Shown here: positions 42,591 through 54,316 of the stretch, piece by piece
Layout of the letters: every line of letters begins with the position of its first letter
How positions within the stretch are numbered: the first letter of the stretch is position 1
Made by a program: the position numbers and the translations under genes
The notes under the pieces: generated by a model
Seen by the model: the letters and a program-made list of their open reading frames with translations, nothing else
Database searches by the model: none
What the model was told of the DNA's origin: nothing
Source of the DNA: Tolypocladium sp. Sup5 PDA-1
Taxonomy: Eukaryota > Ascomycota > Sordariomycetes > Hypocreales > Ophiocordycipitaceae
Assembly: GCA_000750105.3 (NCBI GenBank)
Contig: JPHH03000001.1
Coordinates: 186,001 to 250,000, forward strand
Direction of reading: 5' to 3'
DNA: 64,000 nt

Positions 42591-44122
42591 GCCGTGGTGG
42601 GTGGTGTTGTTCGTGGGTGGTGGTGGTGTTCGTTCGGGGTCGCGAGTAAACAACCGGGGGCCTCGCCAGCGACCAGCAACCAGGGCAACAGGGACGAGGC
42701 AGACCGTTGCAAGGTCGACAAAGAGGCGATGGATGAGAGTGGTGAAGAGAGAGCAAAAGTATCAACTCCACAACTACCCGCGAGTGTCGTCGGCAGCACA
42801 GAGCAGAATGCGGGAAGCAGCAACACCTTGGCCTCGGGCATATAACAGCGGCCCCGGGCAACGACCCTGGGGCCATGAGGGTAATACATGGCAACGGGCA
42901 CGGCAACCAATGCCCGGTGGGCAGCGTGTTGTTTCGCACAAGGGCATGGGCCGAGGAATGCACGGGGTTATGCCCACGCATTCCATCGACGACCAGGCCC
43001 GATCTGCCCGTCCGCCATCCGCGCCCCACCACGGGGGCCATGATGCCTCCCGCGCAGTCAGATGAGAATAAAACACATCTTGAGCCTGCTCGCCTCGGCC
43101 CCTCGTGCTCACCGGTGAGGCGCAGGCCCTTCCGGAGCGGGAGCGAGAGCGAGAGTGAGAGCGAGAGTGAGTGCGAGGCAACAAGAGGGACAAGAGGGTG
43201 GTGTGGGCTCGCTGGAGCGACTGGGCTCGAACTGGCCAAACTCTATGTATGGCGGATGGCCCAACCGTGGTGTTGGTCCCAGGGAGCAGCTGGATCCAGC
43301 ACGCGGGGCGTGGGCCGGGCGGCGAGCCTTGCGTGCCGGGACACGAGGCGCCGCGGTGGGAAAATAGCATGAAACGAGAGATCGGTGGACTAGTTGAAGT
43401 CGTCGAGGCTCGAGCCGTGTCTGGAGGCGTTGGGTGTGGTCGGGTCGTGTTGCTCGGCGCCCCAACAGGCGCGTTCGCTTCCTCGCTTCCGCCCCCTCGG
43501 CCGGATGACGTGCGTACGGAACAGGCGAGGCCCTTGCCCTTCCTTCCTTGCCCGCCGGCGTCCGCAGCACCCCATGATCCACGGTGCGCAGGGGAGACGA
43601 CGCCCTGGGGCTCCGCTGTGCGACGCGGGCCGGGGCTGCTGGGCTGACTGGAGGAGCGAGGGTCAGGCTCAGAGACCGAATTTGATGCCTCTGCGTCAAC
43701 GCGGCTGTTGGCGCACACGCAGCCCCACGGCTTGCCGCCCGGGTCCACGTGTTTCAGCGACGAATGTCGATTGCCAAGTCAACGCCCGAGCAATGCAACG
43801 CGCATGGACAAAGGGAGAGGAGCCCGCCATTGGCGTCGCTAAGCGAGCCGCCGGCGGGACGGACGCTAATGTGACGTTGCCGCGGGCGGCGGACGGCGGT
43901 CCGAAGGCCATGGCCAACGACTACCTATATGTATGCGTGTTGGCAACGGCGCTCGTGAACGGAAGATTGTGCTACCATCGCGGTGCGAGTCGCAACTACG
44001 CGCAAGGCAACATCTTCACCTAGTGACACGAACCGCGGAACAAGTAAAGGCCGTGATAGATGAGAGGAATCCAAGGACTTGATTTCTGTTTGACGGGTAA
44101 CAGGTCCCATCTAATCATACGG
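42591..44122. other. Long upstream region of wetA with a hexanucleotide repeat
   Basis: 1.5 kb with only overlapping non-specific frames. It probably includes a long wetA leader and promoter; regulators of conidiation often have such leaders. A GAGCGA-type repeat lies at 43141-43177. Confidence 0.45.
43141..43177. repeat. GAGC/GAGT microsatellite
   Basis: Imperfect hexanucleotide array alternating GAGCGA and GAGTGA over 37 bp, upstream of wetA. Confidence 0.75.
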
Positions 44123-44266
44123 CTAGATGCCCCCGTGTACGTCCAGGTACGGCAACGAGGCCTCGTCCCCTTGTTCTTCGGAGGCAATTTCCATTACCGG
44201 GTCCAACACCGGCACGGCCGCCGCGAGTGCGGCAGGGGTGGCGAGGACGACAATTGTAGCCTTCAT
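44123..44266 (-). CDS. Candidate 47-aa secreted peptide
   Basis: Short ORF starting at an ATG (44266) with a classic signal peptide: charged MK, hydrophobic ATIVVLATPAALAAAVP, then a probable cleavage site after AAA. The mature part is about 28-30 residues, acidic (VMEIASEEQGDEASLPYLD), and ends VHGGI. There are no cysteines. This is the shape of a small secreted peptide or precursor, but a 47-codon ORF can arise by chance. There are no introns and no TATA within the usual distance. Unrecognised; the evidence is the signal peptide alone. Confidence 0.35.
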   Translation of the reverse strand: MKATIVVLATPAALAAAVPVLDPVMEIASEEQGDEASLPYLDVHGGI

Positions 44267-46040
44267 TTTGACAGAGCGTGGATGCGAAGAGAGCAGGATA
44301 GGAATGGAAAAGCCAAAGTGTATTGATGGCATCGTGTTGAAAAGTCGAGGGGAATCCAGCCGCGTTGACCAACAGCATAACCGGGAGCCAATCGAATTGC
44401 GACAGGCCCGTTTAGGCAATCTTCAACCCGCAATCTACGTCGGAGGTATCAGGTGACCAGTCCGTCCGTCATGAAATCGAGGTGCAGTCGGGGAAGTACG
44501 TTCGGGCAATACAGGCAGACAACGCCAGCATCACATCCAACTTCGTAGCCAGACACCGTGCAATCACACCCATAGGCAACCAGCCAGAGCAAAGTACAGT
44601 TCTGAGGGCATGTAACAGCGGGCTTCGTCGGCAGGGAGCTCCGTTCTGCTGTGGGCAGGTTCAAGACGTATACGATGTGGTGGATGTCTAGAACAAACAA
44701 GCATGTTGGCCCTTGGGCTTCGAGGTAGGCGTTGCCTGTACCCTCGCCTCACCCACGTTGAGCCGCACCTGCCGCGTGTGTATTTCCACTTTGCTGGCCA
44801 AGCTGGCCGTTGCATGAGGGATTCGATAGTCTGCCGTCCTTGGTCACGTACCCTACCTAGGTAGCAACGGTCCTCGTTGCACGAACGACGACCACACCCA
44901 CGGCGCCCAAACACGCTAATTCTAGACTTGCCAATGATGACTGCCCGTCACCAACAGCGTAGAACGGACGGTTAAAGGGAGCAACGCCGGATGGCAAACA
45001 CCCAGCAGGATCACGAGGTCCTACGCCGCCGCCTCCCGGGGACCCCCCCGGCCCCCTCCAACCCGCCCTCCCTCCGCTCCATGCCCGCGGCCAACGCCAG
45101 CAGTGGCCGTCCAAGGCGCAGCCTCGCGCGGAAAACCACCGCTGCGGATGGCGTGCATGGACGAGCGGGAGCAGACGCACGCAAGAGACGCAGGCTGCAA
45201 GGCCCAACTCCTCAGAATGGACCGTGGGGGTATCCTCACGTGAGATCAGGCAAGGGGCCGAAAGGGAGACCCCGGGCCCTGGCATGATGCATTTGGCTCA
45301 TGGGAGACGCGGACCCCCGTCGCACGCCGGCGGACCGGACCTGCATGATGCGACATGGGGGCCGCAAACCGCTGCGAACTTTGACGCAAAGGGGCTCCTT
45401 GGCAACATCAGTGAGCAGGTAGTGGTGTAAGGCGAACGCCGGAGAGCGCCGGCAAACATGGTGATGAGGAAACATCACCAACAGCGGATCCATCCCTTCG
45501 ACGGACACTTGTGGGAGGAGGCACTTCACATTGCCGCAACGAGCGGCTGTTCTCGGAGTAGTCAGTTTGTTATCAGCAAACGCCTGTCGGCTGACTGCTT
45601 CTTGGCATTTATTTGCCAAAAACTGTGGTCACCCTAGATACAACGGACGGACGGCATCGAGGCTCTGGGCATCGCTGCTCCTCTGCAGGGGAGGCCGTCA
45701 TCGTCTTCGTTTCTATTTGCAAACCTCAGGTCAAGGCAAGGCCGGTCTGTGCATGGGACAGATCTCGTTTCACCCGTCGTCCCCGCCACATCGTACCAGT
45801 CCCGGGCCGGCTCCAAACGGCCATCATCGAAACGAAACCGTGTGCCAATGGGAGCCTCCTGCGGCCACGGCCAGACCGGGTTTGCCTCCGCCCTTGTTGC
45901 GACCGACGCAACGCGCAATGCAACCTCAAACGCCGGGTATATAGTGGTTCGCGTCTCGAAACCTCGAGTCTTCCGAGATGGGACAATCACGTCGTGCGCT
46001 CGGTAAACCCGCCGAGTCGCTCAATGTATAAAAGAAAACG
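44267..46040. other. Intergenic region with no supported gene
   Basis: 1.8 kb of overlapping short frames on both strands with no domain. No repeats or RNA genes recognised. Confidence 0.45.
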
Positions 46041-47312
46041 CTAGTGTTCGTCGTGTCCGGTCGTCGTGGCAGCTTCCGTCCCGTGTTGCGCCGTCGCATC
46101 AGACGATATCCGTTTGGGAACGGGCGCTACAAGCAGCCGCTCAGGGTCGAGGACCCCCGGGGGTTCAGGCATCGATGAGCTGCAGGTGTCGAAGCTGGCG
46201 TCGGTGACGGCCGACGACGCCCTCAACCTCGTCTCCCTCTTCCCCTGTCGTCTCCGTCGCATCCGTGGATTCTTCTGCACGACGACGGAGCACTGCATCG
46301 CCGCCTCGGCCGATGTCTTGAATCGCAGGCGGCCATTGCTGGGCAGTCCGTCCATCAGCACACCGGCCTCTCCGAGCCAGGACAAGTCGTCGGCTCCCTC
46401 GCAGTATCCCTCATCCGGCTCCAGGTCCAGGCACGCCATTTCATCCACCGAGTCGACCACGACGGGCGGCTGGTTGCGCCAATAGGCAGGCAATGGTTCC
46501 ATGGCGGTGTTCTGGGCATGCCGAGTAGTCGGCGAGGGCATTTCAGGCTGAGGCTTGGCGTCTCGGCCATAGAGCGGCCGACCGCGGCGTGTATACTTGC
46601 GTCGCATTGGCATCAGCTTGAAGTTGCGAGTTGTCGGCGCTTCCTCGTCCTCTACCTCTTCCGGGCCGATCTCGCGAGGCGAGTGCCAATGGGCGAGCAG
46701 GGGCTCTGTCGTGGGCGTTTGGGAATGCCGAGCAGCCGGCGGGGGCTGTTCTGGCCGAGGAGCCTTGGAGTCTTCGGACAGGGGCCGGGGGCGAGCGACC
46801 GGCCGGCCGCGGCGCGTACACTTTCGTCGCATTCGCATCATCTCGAGGCTGTGAGGCATCGGCGGCAGTGGCGCTTCCGTGGCCTCCACCTCGTCCGGGT
46901 CGACGTCCATGATCATGTCGCCCTGCTCCCGCACCAGTTCCTGCATCCTGTCATGGTGCGACGGCGCAGAGGCCCTCCAGTCTGATGGTTCTTGGTCGCG
47001 GAATCCACATGTGTCCAGAGTTTGCCTGTCCATTCCCCAGACAAGCTGGTTCACGTTGACTCCGTAGGGTTTGGTCGCGGTTCGAGGGTCAGGCTGCGAA
47101 GAGCCTTGTTCTCCTTCAAGGCACGGCTGCGGCAATGGGTACTTTGCACGTCTCGCCTTCCTGGGATTCGGGGCGCGGGCTCGGCGGTCGCGGGCTCGGA
47201 TGCGGGTGAATTCGAACGTTACCGGGGGCACCGGCGGCGGGAGTTGGCCGGGGACGGGCTGCGCGGCAAAAGACGCTGGCTCGCAGGGCCTTGATAGACC
47301 TAGGTCGTCCAT
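46041..47312 (-). CDS. AT-hook-like protein with a duplicated module (423 aa)
   Basis: Intronless ORF; start taken at the ATG of MDDLGLSRPCEPAS (47312). The frame stays open upstream to 47636 but that part is Pro/Arg/Ser-rich and less protein-like. Two similar modules of about 75 residues follow one another. Module A has RMRRKCTRRGRPVARPRP (AT-hook RGRP near residue 168), and module B has PMRRKYTRRGRPLYGRD (near 243). Each continues with a PQP/PEQP run, ARHSQTP or TRHAQNT, then EPLLAHWHSP or EPLPAYWRNQP. AT-hooks bind the minor groove of AT-rich DNA. The C-terminus has an acidic block and a basic NPRMRRRRQGKRE. Not a known family to me; a chromatin or DNA-binding role is inferred. Confidence 0.55.
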   Translation of the reverse strand: MDDLGLSRPCEPASFAAQPVPGQLPPPVPPVTFEFTRIRARDRRARAPNPRKARRAKYPLPQPCLEGEQGSSQPDPRTATKPYGVNVNQLVWGMDRQTLDTCGFRDQEPSDWRASAPSHHDRMQELVREQGDMIMDVDPDEVEATEAPLPPMPHSLEMMRMRRKCTRRGRPVARPRPLSEDSKAPRPEQPPPAARHSQTPTTEPLLAHWHSPREIGPEEVEDEEAPTTRNFKLMPMRRKYTRRGRPLYGRDAKPQPEMPSPTTRHAQNTAMEPLPAYWRNQPPVVVDSVDEMACLDLEPDEGYCEGADDLSWLGEAGVLMDGLPSNGRLRFKTSAEAAMQCSVVVQKNPRMRRRRQGKRETRLRASSAVTDASFDTCSSSMPEPPGVLDPERLLVAPVPKRISSDATAQHGTEAATTTGHDEH

Positions 47313-49552
47313 CGTGAGCTGTTCATGAGTCCTGGTCGCCTTGCACCTCCTGTGGTGTGCCGTGTCAGGGCTGACAGCGGGCGCCGCGTCGAGGGCCCAT
47401 GGGTTCGCTCCTCGCTGATTGAGTGGCCGGTCCGCTGCTTGGTGACGAGGGTGATGCGGTGCGGGGAGGCGCTTCTCGGGTGGAGGTTTGGTATGTCGCG
47501 GTGATGGGGTTGGTGGTGGTGAGGATGCGAGGTGCCGAAAGTTGGGGCAGCTTGGAGAGAGGTGGGAAGAGAAGACGGAGGTCGCTAGTGTCGGGCCTCT
47601 GGGCGGGCGAGCAGCCAGTATTATGAAGGCATCCACGCACTAGCCTCAAAAGCGTCGGTGGTTGACGCCGCCTACCAGTGGCACGGCTAGCGCTGGCGCT
47701 GAGCAGCAGCAGTTGTCCCCAGTGGCTCGCGGCGCAGGATCGCCTTTCCTGGGGCGTGCAGGCTGCCAGGATGTGGTGGTTGGTGGTGGTCACTGGTCAG
47801 GAGTGGAGGGAGGGACGGGTTGTGGATGGATCGAGGATGATTGTGCTTGCTCCTGGTTTGGTACCGGCGAGCTGGCGCGGCCGTGAGAGGTGTGATCTTG
47901 CAGGGCCGTGGTCCCCCTCTGGCCCTCGCTCCCTCAACCACGCACCCTGGACGGCCTGTCGTGTCGCCCGGCAGCAGCAGCAAATCTCGCAGCCCGTGTC
48001 CTGCACCGCTGGCTTCGAGCGCAGGCCGGGGAGGGGCTGGGACAGGTAACACGGAAAGGGGACAGACGTTGGTGCCCAGAGACAGCGGCGAGAGGCGAGA
48101 CACGAGAGACACGCAGAGACGCCCGGGCACCGAGCACCGAGCAGGCGGGAGAAACGGAGGCGCCCAGGCGTTGGGCTGGCAGTGTCGATGCACGCCACGA
48201 GGGAGTCTGGGACATCCATCTGGTCCGTAGACTCGTTGTGCTCCTCGACTCGGACGGGCTGGCATTCCACATCCGCATCCGCATCCATGTCCATCACCAC
48301 CCGCCGCGGCGGTACCGTCAGCAGACTGAAGCAGAAGGGACCCGGCCCGTGAGCCGCCATCACGTTACACCACGCTCTCAAGACATCCCCAACGCTGCTA
48401 CTCTACCAACTACCGACTGGCCACCCTCGTGCCCGTCTCTCCAGGCGTCGTTTCTTCTTCGTCCGTCTCCGAATCCCCATTCAATGCTCCGAAACAGCGG
48501 GCCATCAATGCTCTCCGGCCTGGCGGAGCTGCGTTTTACTTGATCGGACAGGGGCCACGGTGCTCCGTATCCGCGCCGTACCGTTTCCTGGAATCGGGGC
48601 TGCCCGTGCTGTACCCGCGACCCTCACAGTACCCGTCCAATACCGACGATGCGGCGTCGACGGGGGTGGCCCCTGTCGGCGCGGGATTGGTCGCGCCCGT
48701 GGGAAAGCGGGGACGCTACTGGGAGCCCTGGGACCCGCATCTTCCTTGACTGCTTCCACCAGGCCAGTGAGCCCCCCGCAGCGACGCCAGTGACGCAGAC
48801 AGGCAGGCAGCTGGGGCCAGAGCCAGGAGAAATATTGGCCCTGGGCGTACAACTGGTCCGGCCTGACAACGTGCTCACCCGTTGTGGTTGCTGGACTCGT
48901 GGCACACGCAGCACGTCCACTACCTTCTAATCCCGTAGGTGCAGGGAGTGAGTGCGTGAGTGAGGCCTTTATCCGTACGGACTATCCGTACATCTCCCAT
49001 CAAATCTGCCGCGTGTTCCCTGCCTGCGGGCCACAGACCGACCACAGGACCGGCATGAGGCGAAAGATGGAACGCATCTGCCAGACCCGTGTCCACGCTC
49101 GCGGTACCAGACGGGCCAGAGTCGCAACCGCACACCCATCCAGCCCCAAGCCACCTGATTGCGGCAACACCTTCCTGTCGGCACGCTGGGAACCTGTTGC
49201 CTGCTCTGGACGCCTCATCTGATGCCCCCAAGAGGGGTTGGCCTCCACCGCTGCAGAGCCCATATATGGCCCCAACCGAAGCCACTGCCACCCCTCGGTG
49301 CTACCGTCGAGTCGCCCGCTGCCCGTTGCACCAGCGCAATGTCAAACGTCCAATGCACAGGTAATGTAATGTAGTTCGTGCGAGTGGCCTCCTACCTCGT
49401 ATGTATTACTGTAGAGACGCGGTTGGAAGGATTGACGTCCTCACGTCACGTCTCGACGAGGCCACGCCGTCCAGGGCCGCGCCCGCTGGCGGGCAACCTG
49501 ATGGGCGACTTAGTTCTCAGGCGTGACGCCCAGGGACGGAACGATAGCGTGA

Positions 49553-49660
49553 GCCTCCTCCGCGGAGGCTGTCCTCCGCGGGAGGCTACGAGGCCTAAGT
49601 ATCCTGGTTGTGTAGCTCCTCCGCAGAGGCTAAGGAGGCCCAAGCAGCCTGGTCGTGTAG
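49553..49660. repeat. Imperfect direct repeat with an internal palindrome
   Basis: Two related units (49553-49615 and 49616-49660) share CTCCTCCGC-GAGGCT and a tail GGTNGTGTAG; the first has an extra block that forms hairpins. CCTCCGCGGAGG at 49557-49568 is a perfect 12-bp palindrome, and a second CCTCCGCGGGAGG follows closely. Confidence 0.75.
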
Positions 49661-51776
49661 CTCACCCGAAACCCCTGGCCGTTATTTTGTAAAATATTTG
49701 GCAGGCGTCCGTTGCAAGGCGTGTATTATTAGCTCCCAGCTTCCACTAGTCCGTAGTCCGTACGCTGCTTTCACCAAGTGTGCGAGCTGTCATCTCAAGT
49801 CTCACAGGGCCTGCAGGGTCCAGTCCACCAGGGCACGGCCGCTGACATGGGCAGCCGGCGACATCACGGGCGCGTTGGCTGTACCACCGTCCCAGCAACC
49901 AAGAACCTTGGAATCAACTGCCGCGTCGTTGCTTTTCCCCGCCTTCCTGGGCGAGACTTAGATGGGAGCACTGAGATTACTGATGAGTGATGGACGACAG
50001 ACCCCCAAACATCGAGGCCCAGACGTGGTCATGCAGAGCCACAGCATGCCGCCCCCGCGACTCCATCCTTCGCGGGCGGGCCTGACATCTGTCATGAGAC
50101 ACTGCGTCGCGCCAGAGGGCTCCATTGCTCGCTCCACCCTGCATCGCGCCCGACGACGATGCAACGCAGAGCCGCCGTGACGGGGATCGTCCGCCATGAT
50201 TGGCGGGAAGGGGCCGTCTGGGCAACACCTCTCCGCCTTGTCCAGAGTTTGAATTCGAGCCGGGAGCTTGCGTGATGAACTCTGTTTCCTCGACACCACC
50301 GGCGGTTTGGCTCGACTTCTCCGAGCACTCGGTGAAGTCTACGGACTCCCGAGCGAGGCGACGAGGTTAGGGTAGATGGTGGCGACGTCGTCTGGTTGGG
50401 ACAAAGCTCCGTGTAGTGACCAGGTGGCTAATGATGCGATTCGCTCTCTAAAGCCTAATCTCCTGGTCCCTGTGGTGGACCAATCCAGTGCAATGCCCGG
50501 ACGGTCGGGTTCTGGGGCACGTTTTCGCTGGCCACTGGGATTGTCTGACCGAGGTGCTGAGATCTGGAGCTTGCCTCGACGTTGGCGGCATCGTCCAATC
50601 CCGCATAGACTTCCATCAATATCACCATCATCCGCTCAGCCACTGCAGCAAGGTCGGCAGTGCTTCGCTGGTCACGGACAGGCCGACCAGGTTGGCGAAT
50701 CGTTGATACTAGACTCTTTCCAAACGCAAAGATCCCGTCCAACTCCGCGTCAGCCCTTGGTCAGCAGCTCCCGGCCGAGATCTCGGGGATGGTTGCGGCG
50801 CCGCTTTTATTGGCCCCCGGCGACCGTCCATCCCCGGCCCGTGGTTCATGCACTCCAACTATCCAGCGCCAGGGTCGACAAGCGAGGGGGCAGAATTTGG
50901 TTCGACCTGCCAGAGAAGCCGCCCAAGTGGCATTCCAGGCCCCGTCATTCCAGGCCCCGTTTCCATGGCATCGGTGCGAACGTACAGCTCGAAGCAGGTT
51001 TGCGACAGCCGGAGTGATTCCAGCGTGCTGGTGCGCAGACTAGAGAAGCAGACTTCTGCACGACAAGCAACGGCGCGACAGAGACTACGAGTATCTGATG
51101 ACTCGACAGCGATCGACATCCCTGAACCTAGAATGCATATGCAATCGACACGATCTGCATTGACAGACGGTTTCAGGGGAAGCACATGGACGCCGTACCG
51201 AGGGATTCGCTTCGGAGCACAGGGTGGGAAGATAACCGCTGCGTCCAAGCTGTGGCCTGTCAAGCTCCTCCAACCTGCAACGGTGCAGGAATAAAACGTC
51301 CGATATAGACCAGGGCCCTGGTGTATAATAGCCCAAATTCCCCAGGCCAGGATATTGCACATGCCCTAGCGGTTATCGAGTCTTTGGTTCGGGTTTAAGA
51401 GTCAGACATTGTGCAACCCCGAGGCGCGAACGACGGCGCGGTGCTGGCGCAGACGTCAAACCGCCGTCATCGTAGCTCTCTCCTCGCCCCGCGTGGCACA
51501 CCCGTGCTCTTTCGATAGTCTTCCGATTGCGCAGCGCGTGCAGCAACTCGGTGTTTCAGGTAATCTGCCCTTGGCAGCGTAATGCAGCGGAGGTCTGGGT
51601 TGGTGGCTGCGCTTCTCTGCGATGTCGTCAAGCATGCGTGCTCTGGCGCCGTGTCGCAGCATCGGCAGCCGCACCCGGGACATTGTCTAGAAGGAGAACA
51701 CCTTCACGGTTATCGCGGCCTGTCAACGGATCGATGGCTTGGGGCTCCTCGAGGGCGGGAGTCTATCGTCGAGACG

Positions 51777-51808
51777 TGGCGTGAGGCCAGCGTGGCGTGA
51801 GGCCAGCG
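51777..51808. repeat. 16-bp exact tandem duplication
   Basis: Two exact copies of TGGCGTGAGGCCAGCG side by side, in intergenic DNA. Confidence 0.85.
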
Positions 51809-52628
51809 TGGCCGAGACCACGCTTGTGGCACCGAGAGCCGGAGGCTGGATGCTTTCCAAGCCTCAATCACAGAAGCGCGAGGCACGAAGCGCGAAGCAC
51901 GAAGGTGCTCGGAAGTCCGAGCGGCTCGACGGCATCTGCGACGCCATGAGCCATGATCAATCGCGCTGCATGGCAGCAGGTTGTCTGAATAGTGGAATGG
52001 AAGAGTGGAACGCCTTCAATCAGGATAGGTATTCGTACGTGCGTTCTCCGTAGGCATGTTCTGTCTGGCCCGTGAAGGGAGAGCGCTAGCGGTGCGGGAA
52101 GCCGAGTTAAAATAGCAACGTTCGTGGAACCGATCACGCACGTGCTGTGGCTGGCGGCAACGACGCCCAGTGACGGAAGAGAGTTTGATCCGTCGCGTCC
52201 TCGGGTACCTCAACATCTGCGTCAAAACGGCTCACGAGAAACACGACACGTCGAATTTCTAAAGAGCAGCAGATGCTGTGATGCTCATCTGCAGAGAACA
52301 GCTCAGCCCAAGCCAATCAGCGCCGCGACTCCTCGTCCATGCCAGGGCCATAAGCGCCCTACTCCACCACAGCGCCAATGGAAACAATGGACGGCCCGCC
52401 ATGGAGCGCCCCCGCTGAAGAAGCTTCCAATCCCAGCCCTGTCAACCGCTTGCTGCCGCCGCTGCGGGGGCGAGCTCTTGTCTCGTAGCAGAGACCCTGC
52501 GCGTGCTGGGCGCGATTATTCCGAACCTCGTTTTTATCCTCCTTGCGATAGCATCTCGAGCGGTCATTCTGTCTTTTGAGGTTGCGTAAGCTGTCGCTCC
52601 TCTGTTGGTGCTGAGCTTGGCATTGAGC

Positions 52629-52634
52629 TATAAT
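52629..52634 (+). promoter_or_regulatory. Possible TATA box of the AIM24 gene
   Basis: TATAAT, 177 nt upstream of the last base before the ATG at 52811. Confidence 0.35.
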
Positions 52635-52810
52635 CGTCATTTCTTCAGCTGCGGGGTCTGGCCTGATCCAACACCCTGGCGGCCCGCATCTCGGAGCTCG
52701 TCCACGACTTCGCGCGCTGAGCTGCAGCTCTCAACACGCACTGCCTTGTCGGCCGCAAAAGAAAAACTCTCAGGCACAGCTTCACGTGCCGCGCATAGGT
52801 CCAAGCGAAC

Positions 52811-54316
52811 ATGCCTAACCCGCAGCACCAGTTCTATCCCCGTGAGTCCATCGCCACCACGTGCCCGTCGTGACGAGCTCCAAGACTGACAGCCACCGAC
52901 AGCTCCACCGGGCGCGGGCAGCCCAGGTCTGTCGAGACGACTTCATCGCACGACTCTGCCTGGCAGCTGACAGCTTAGCAGGTGCCCAGCACTACCCGCC
53001 TCCGCCTCCCCAGCAGCAGCATCAGCAGCCTCCGCCGCAGCATCAGCAGCCTCCGCAGCAGCATCAGCAGCCTCCGCAGCAGCATCAATATGCTCCCCCG
53101 CCGACATCCCCCCCCGCGAACCAGACCAAATTCTACGCTCCTCCACCGCAGGCCTCGCCGGGACAGAGCATCAACTATCCTCCTCCTCCCGCCAAGCACA
53201 CGCCGTCTCCTCAACCTCACCAGCCCACGCCGCAACACTACCCGCCGCCGCCTGCTTCGCCCCCGGCCCAGCAGCCGTACCAACCCCAGCAGATGAACTT
53301 GGCGATGCGCCCTGCCGCGACCCCGGACTTGAAGCAGCCGCCGCAGCCGCAGCAGCAGCCGCACTTTGACGCCCCTCCCCCTCCGTTCTCCGACGTCGAC
53401 GCCGCCTACCCGCCGGAGAAGGTGGGCCAGGAGCAGGAGGAGCAGTTGGATACCAGCAACCCGGCGAATCTGGTCTCTGGCGCACCCCCTGCGGGGCACT
53501 TTACCGGCGCCAGTGCCGTGGTCGACGACGTGGGGACCTTCAACGGTGGCAGCTATCGCATCAGCCATCGGGACACAAACACCATCCTGACCATCCAGCT
53601 CGCCATGGGCGCCCCTTTTGACGGAAAGCCAGGTGCGTAACCCAAGAGCAACGGCAGGCCAAGGCAACTGAGAAATCCGAGCTAACGGGTCCAGGCGCCA
53701 TGGTTGCCATGTCCCCGACCATCACTCTCAGGGGTCAAATGAAATTCAGCATGAAAAAGGTGATTGCCGGCGCAGAAATGAACACCTCCAAGTACGTCGG
53801 CCCTGGTGAGCTGCTCCTCGCGCCGCCCATGCTCGGCGATATCACGAGCATCCGCCTGTCGGGCAGCGACAGCTGGAACGTGGGACACGACGCCTACCTA
53901 GCCTCCACCCAGGGCGTCATCAAGGACCACAAGCGCCAGGGCCTAGGCAAGGCCATCTTCAGCGGCGAGGGCCTATTCGTGTACAAATTTAGCGGGACGG
54001 GCCTCCTGTGGCTCACCAGCTTCGGCGCCATCATCAGAAAGGACCTCATCGATGGCGAAAAGTACATTGTCGACAACGGCCACCTGGTTGCGTGGAACAC
54101 AAAGTATGTTCTCGAGAGGGTGGCCTCGGGCGGCATCATGTCCAACTTTGCGTCGGGAGAGGGCCTGGTATGCAAGTTTACCGGCCCGGGCACCGTCTTT
54201 ATCCAGACCAGGAACGCGGTAAGTCGATTGTGCAGTAAACTCATGCAATCGTGTGCTGACAACCGTCATAGAAGGCGTTTACCGCTTATATGGGTGGGCA
54301 GGCAATTCAGGGGTAG
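52811..54316 (+). CDS. AIM24: AIM24-family (TRAP-like) protein
   Basis: 416 aa from four exons: 52811-52841, 52982-53632, 53695-54218 and 54272-54316, all phases consistent. Intron 1 is long (140 nt); the others are 62 and 53 nt. The N-terminal half is a Gln/Pro/His-rich low-complexity region with an in-frame repeat (QHQQPP units, 53013-53090). The C-terminal half is the AIM24 beta-fold: [20 protein letters not shown], then [32 protein letters not shown], ending [14 protein letters not shown]. In yeast the family is tied to mitochondrial biogenesis and inner-membrane organisation. The fungal low-complexity version without an obvious presequence may be cytosolic. The start in exon 1 is [11 protein letters not shown]. 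Confidence 0.85.
53013..53090. repeat. In-frame Gln/Pro-coding tandem repeat in AIM24
   Basis: Repeats of CAGCATCAGCAGCCTCCG and close variants encode QHQQPP units; length is a multiple of three so the reading frame is kept. Confidence 0.8.

Larger units (their letters stand above)
47313..52810. other. 5.5-kb gene-poor region
   Basis: No ORF here has convincing features. Frames such as 48381-47797 minus have acidic or Cys-rich segments without a consistent family. Repeats occur at 49553-49660 and 51777-51808. The stretch ends in the AIM24 promoter (TATAAT at 52629-52634). Confidence 0.45.

Noticed and set aside
43141..43177. Considered as part of a coding region
   Set aside because: The repeat is frame-neutral but sits in a stretch without supported genes, so it is listed only as a microsatellite.
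47797..48381. 194-codon minus ORF with an acidic start (MDMDADADVE)
   Set aside because: Might be an upstream exon of the AT-hook gene, but I found no splice pair in phase, and the C-terminal half is Cys/Arg-rich noise.
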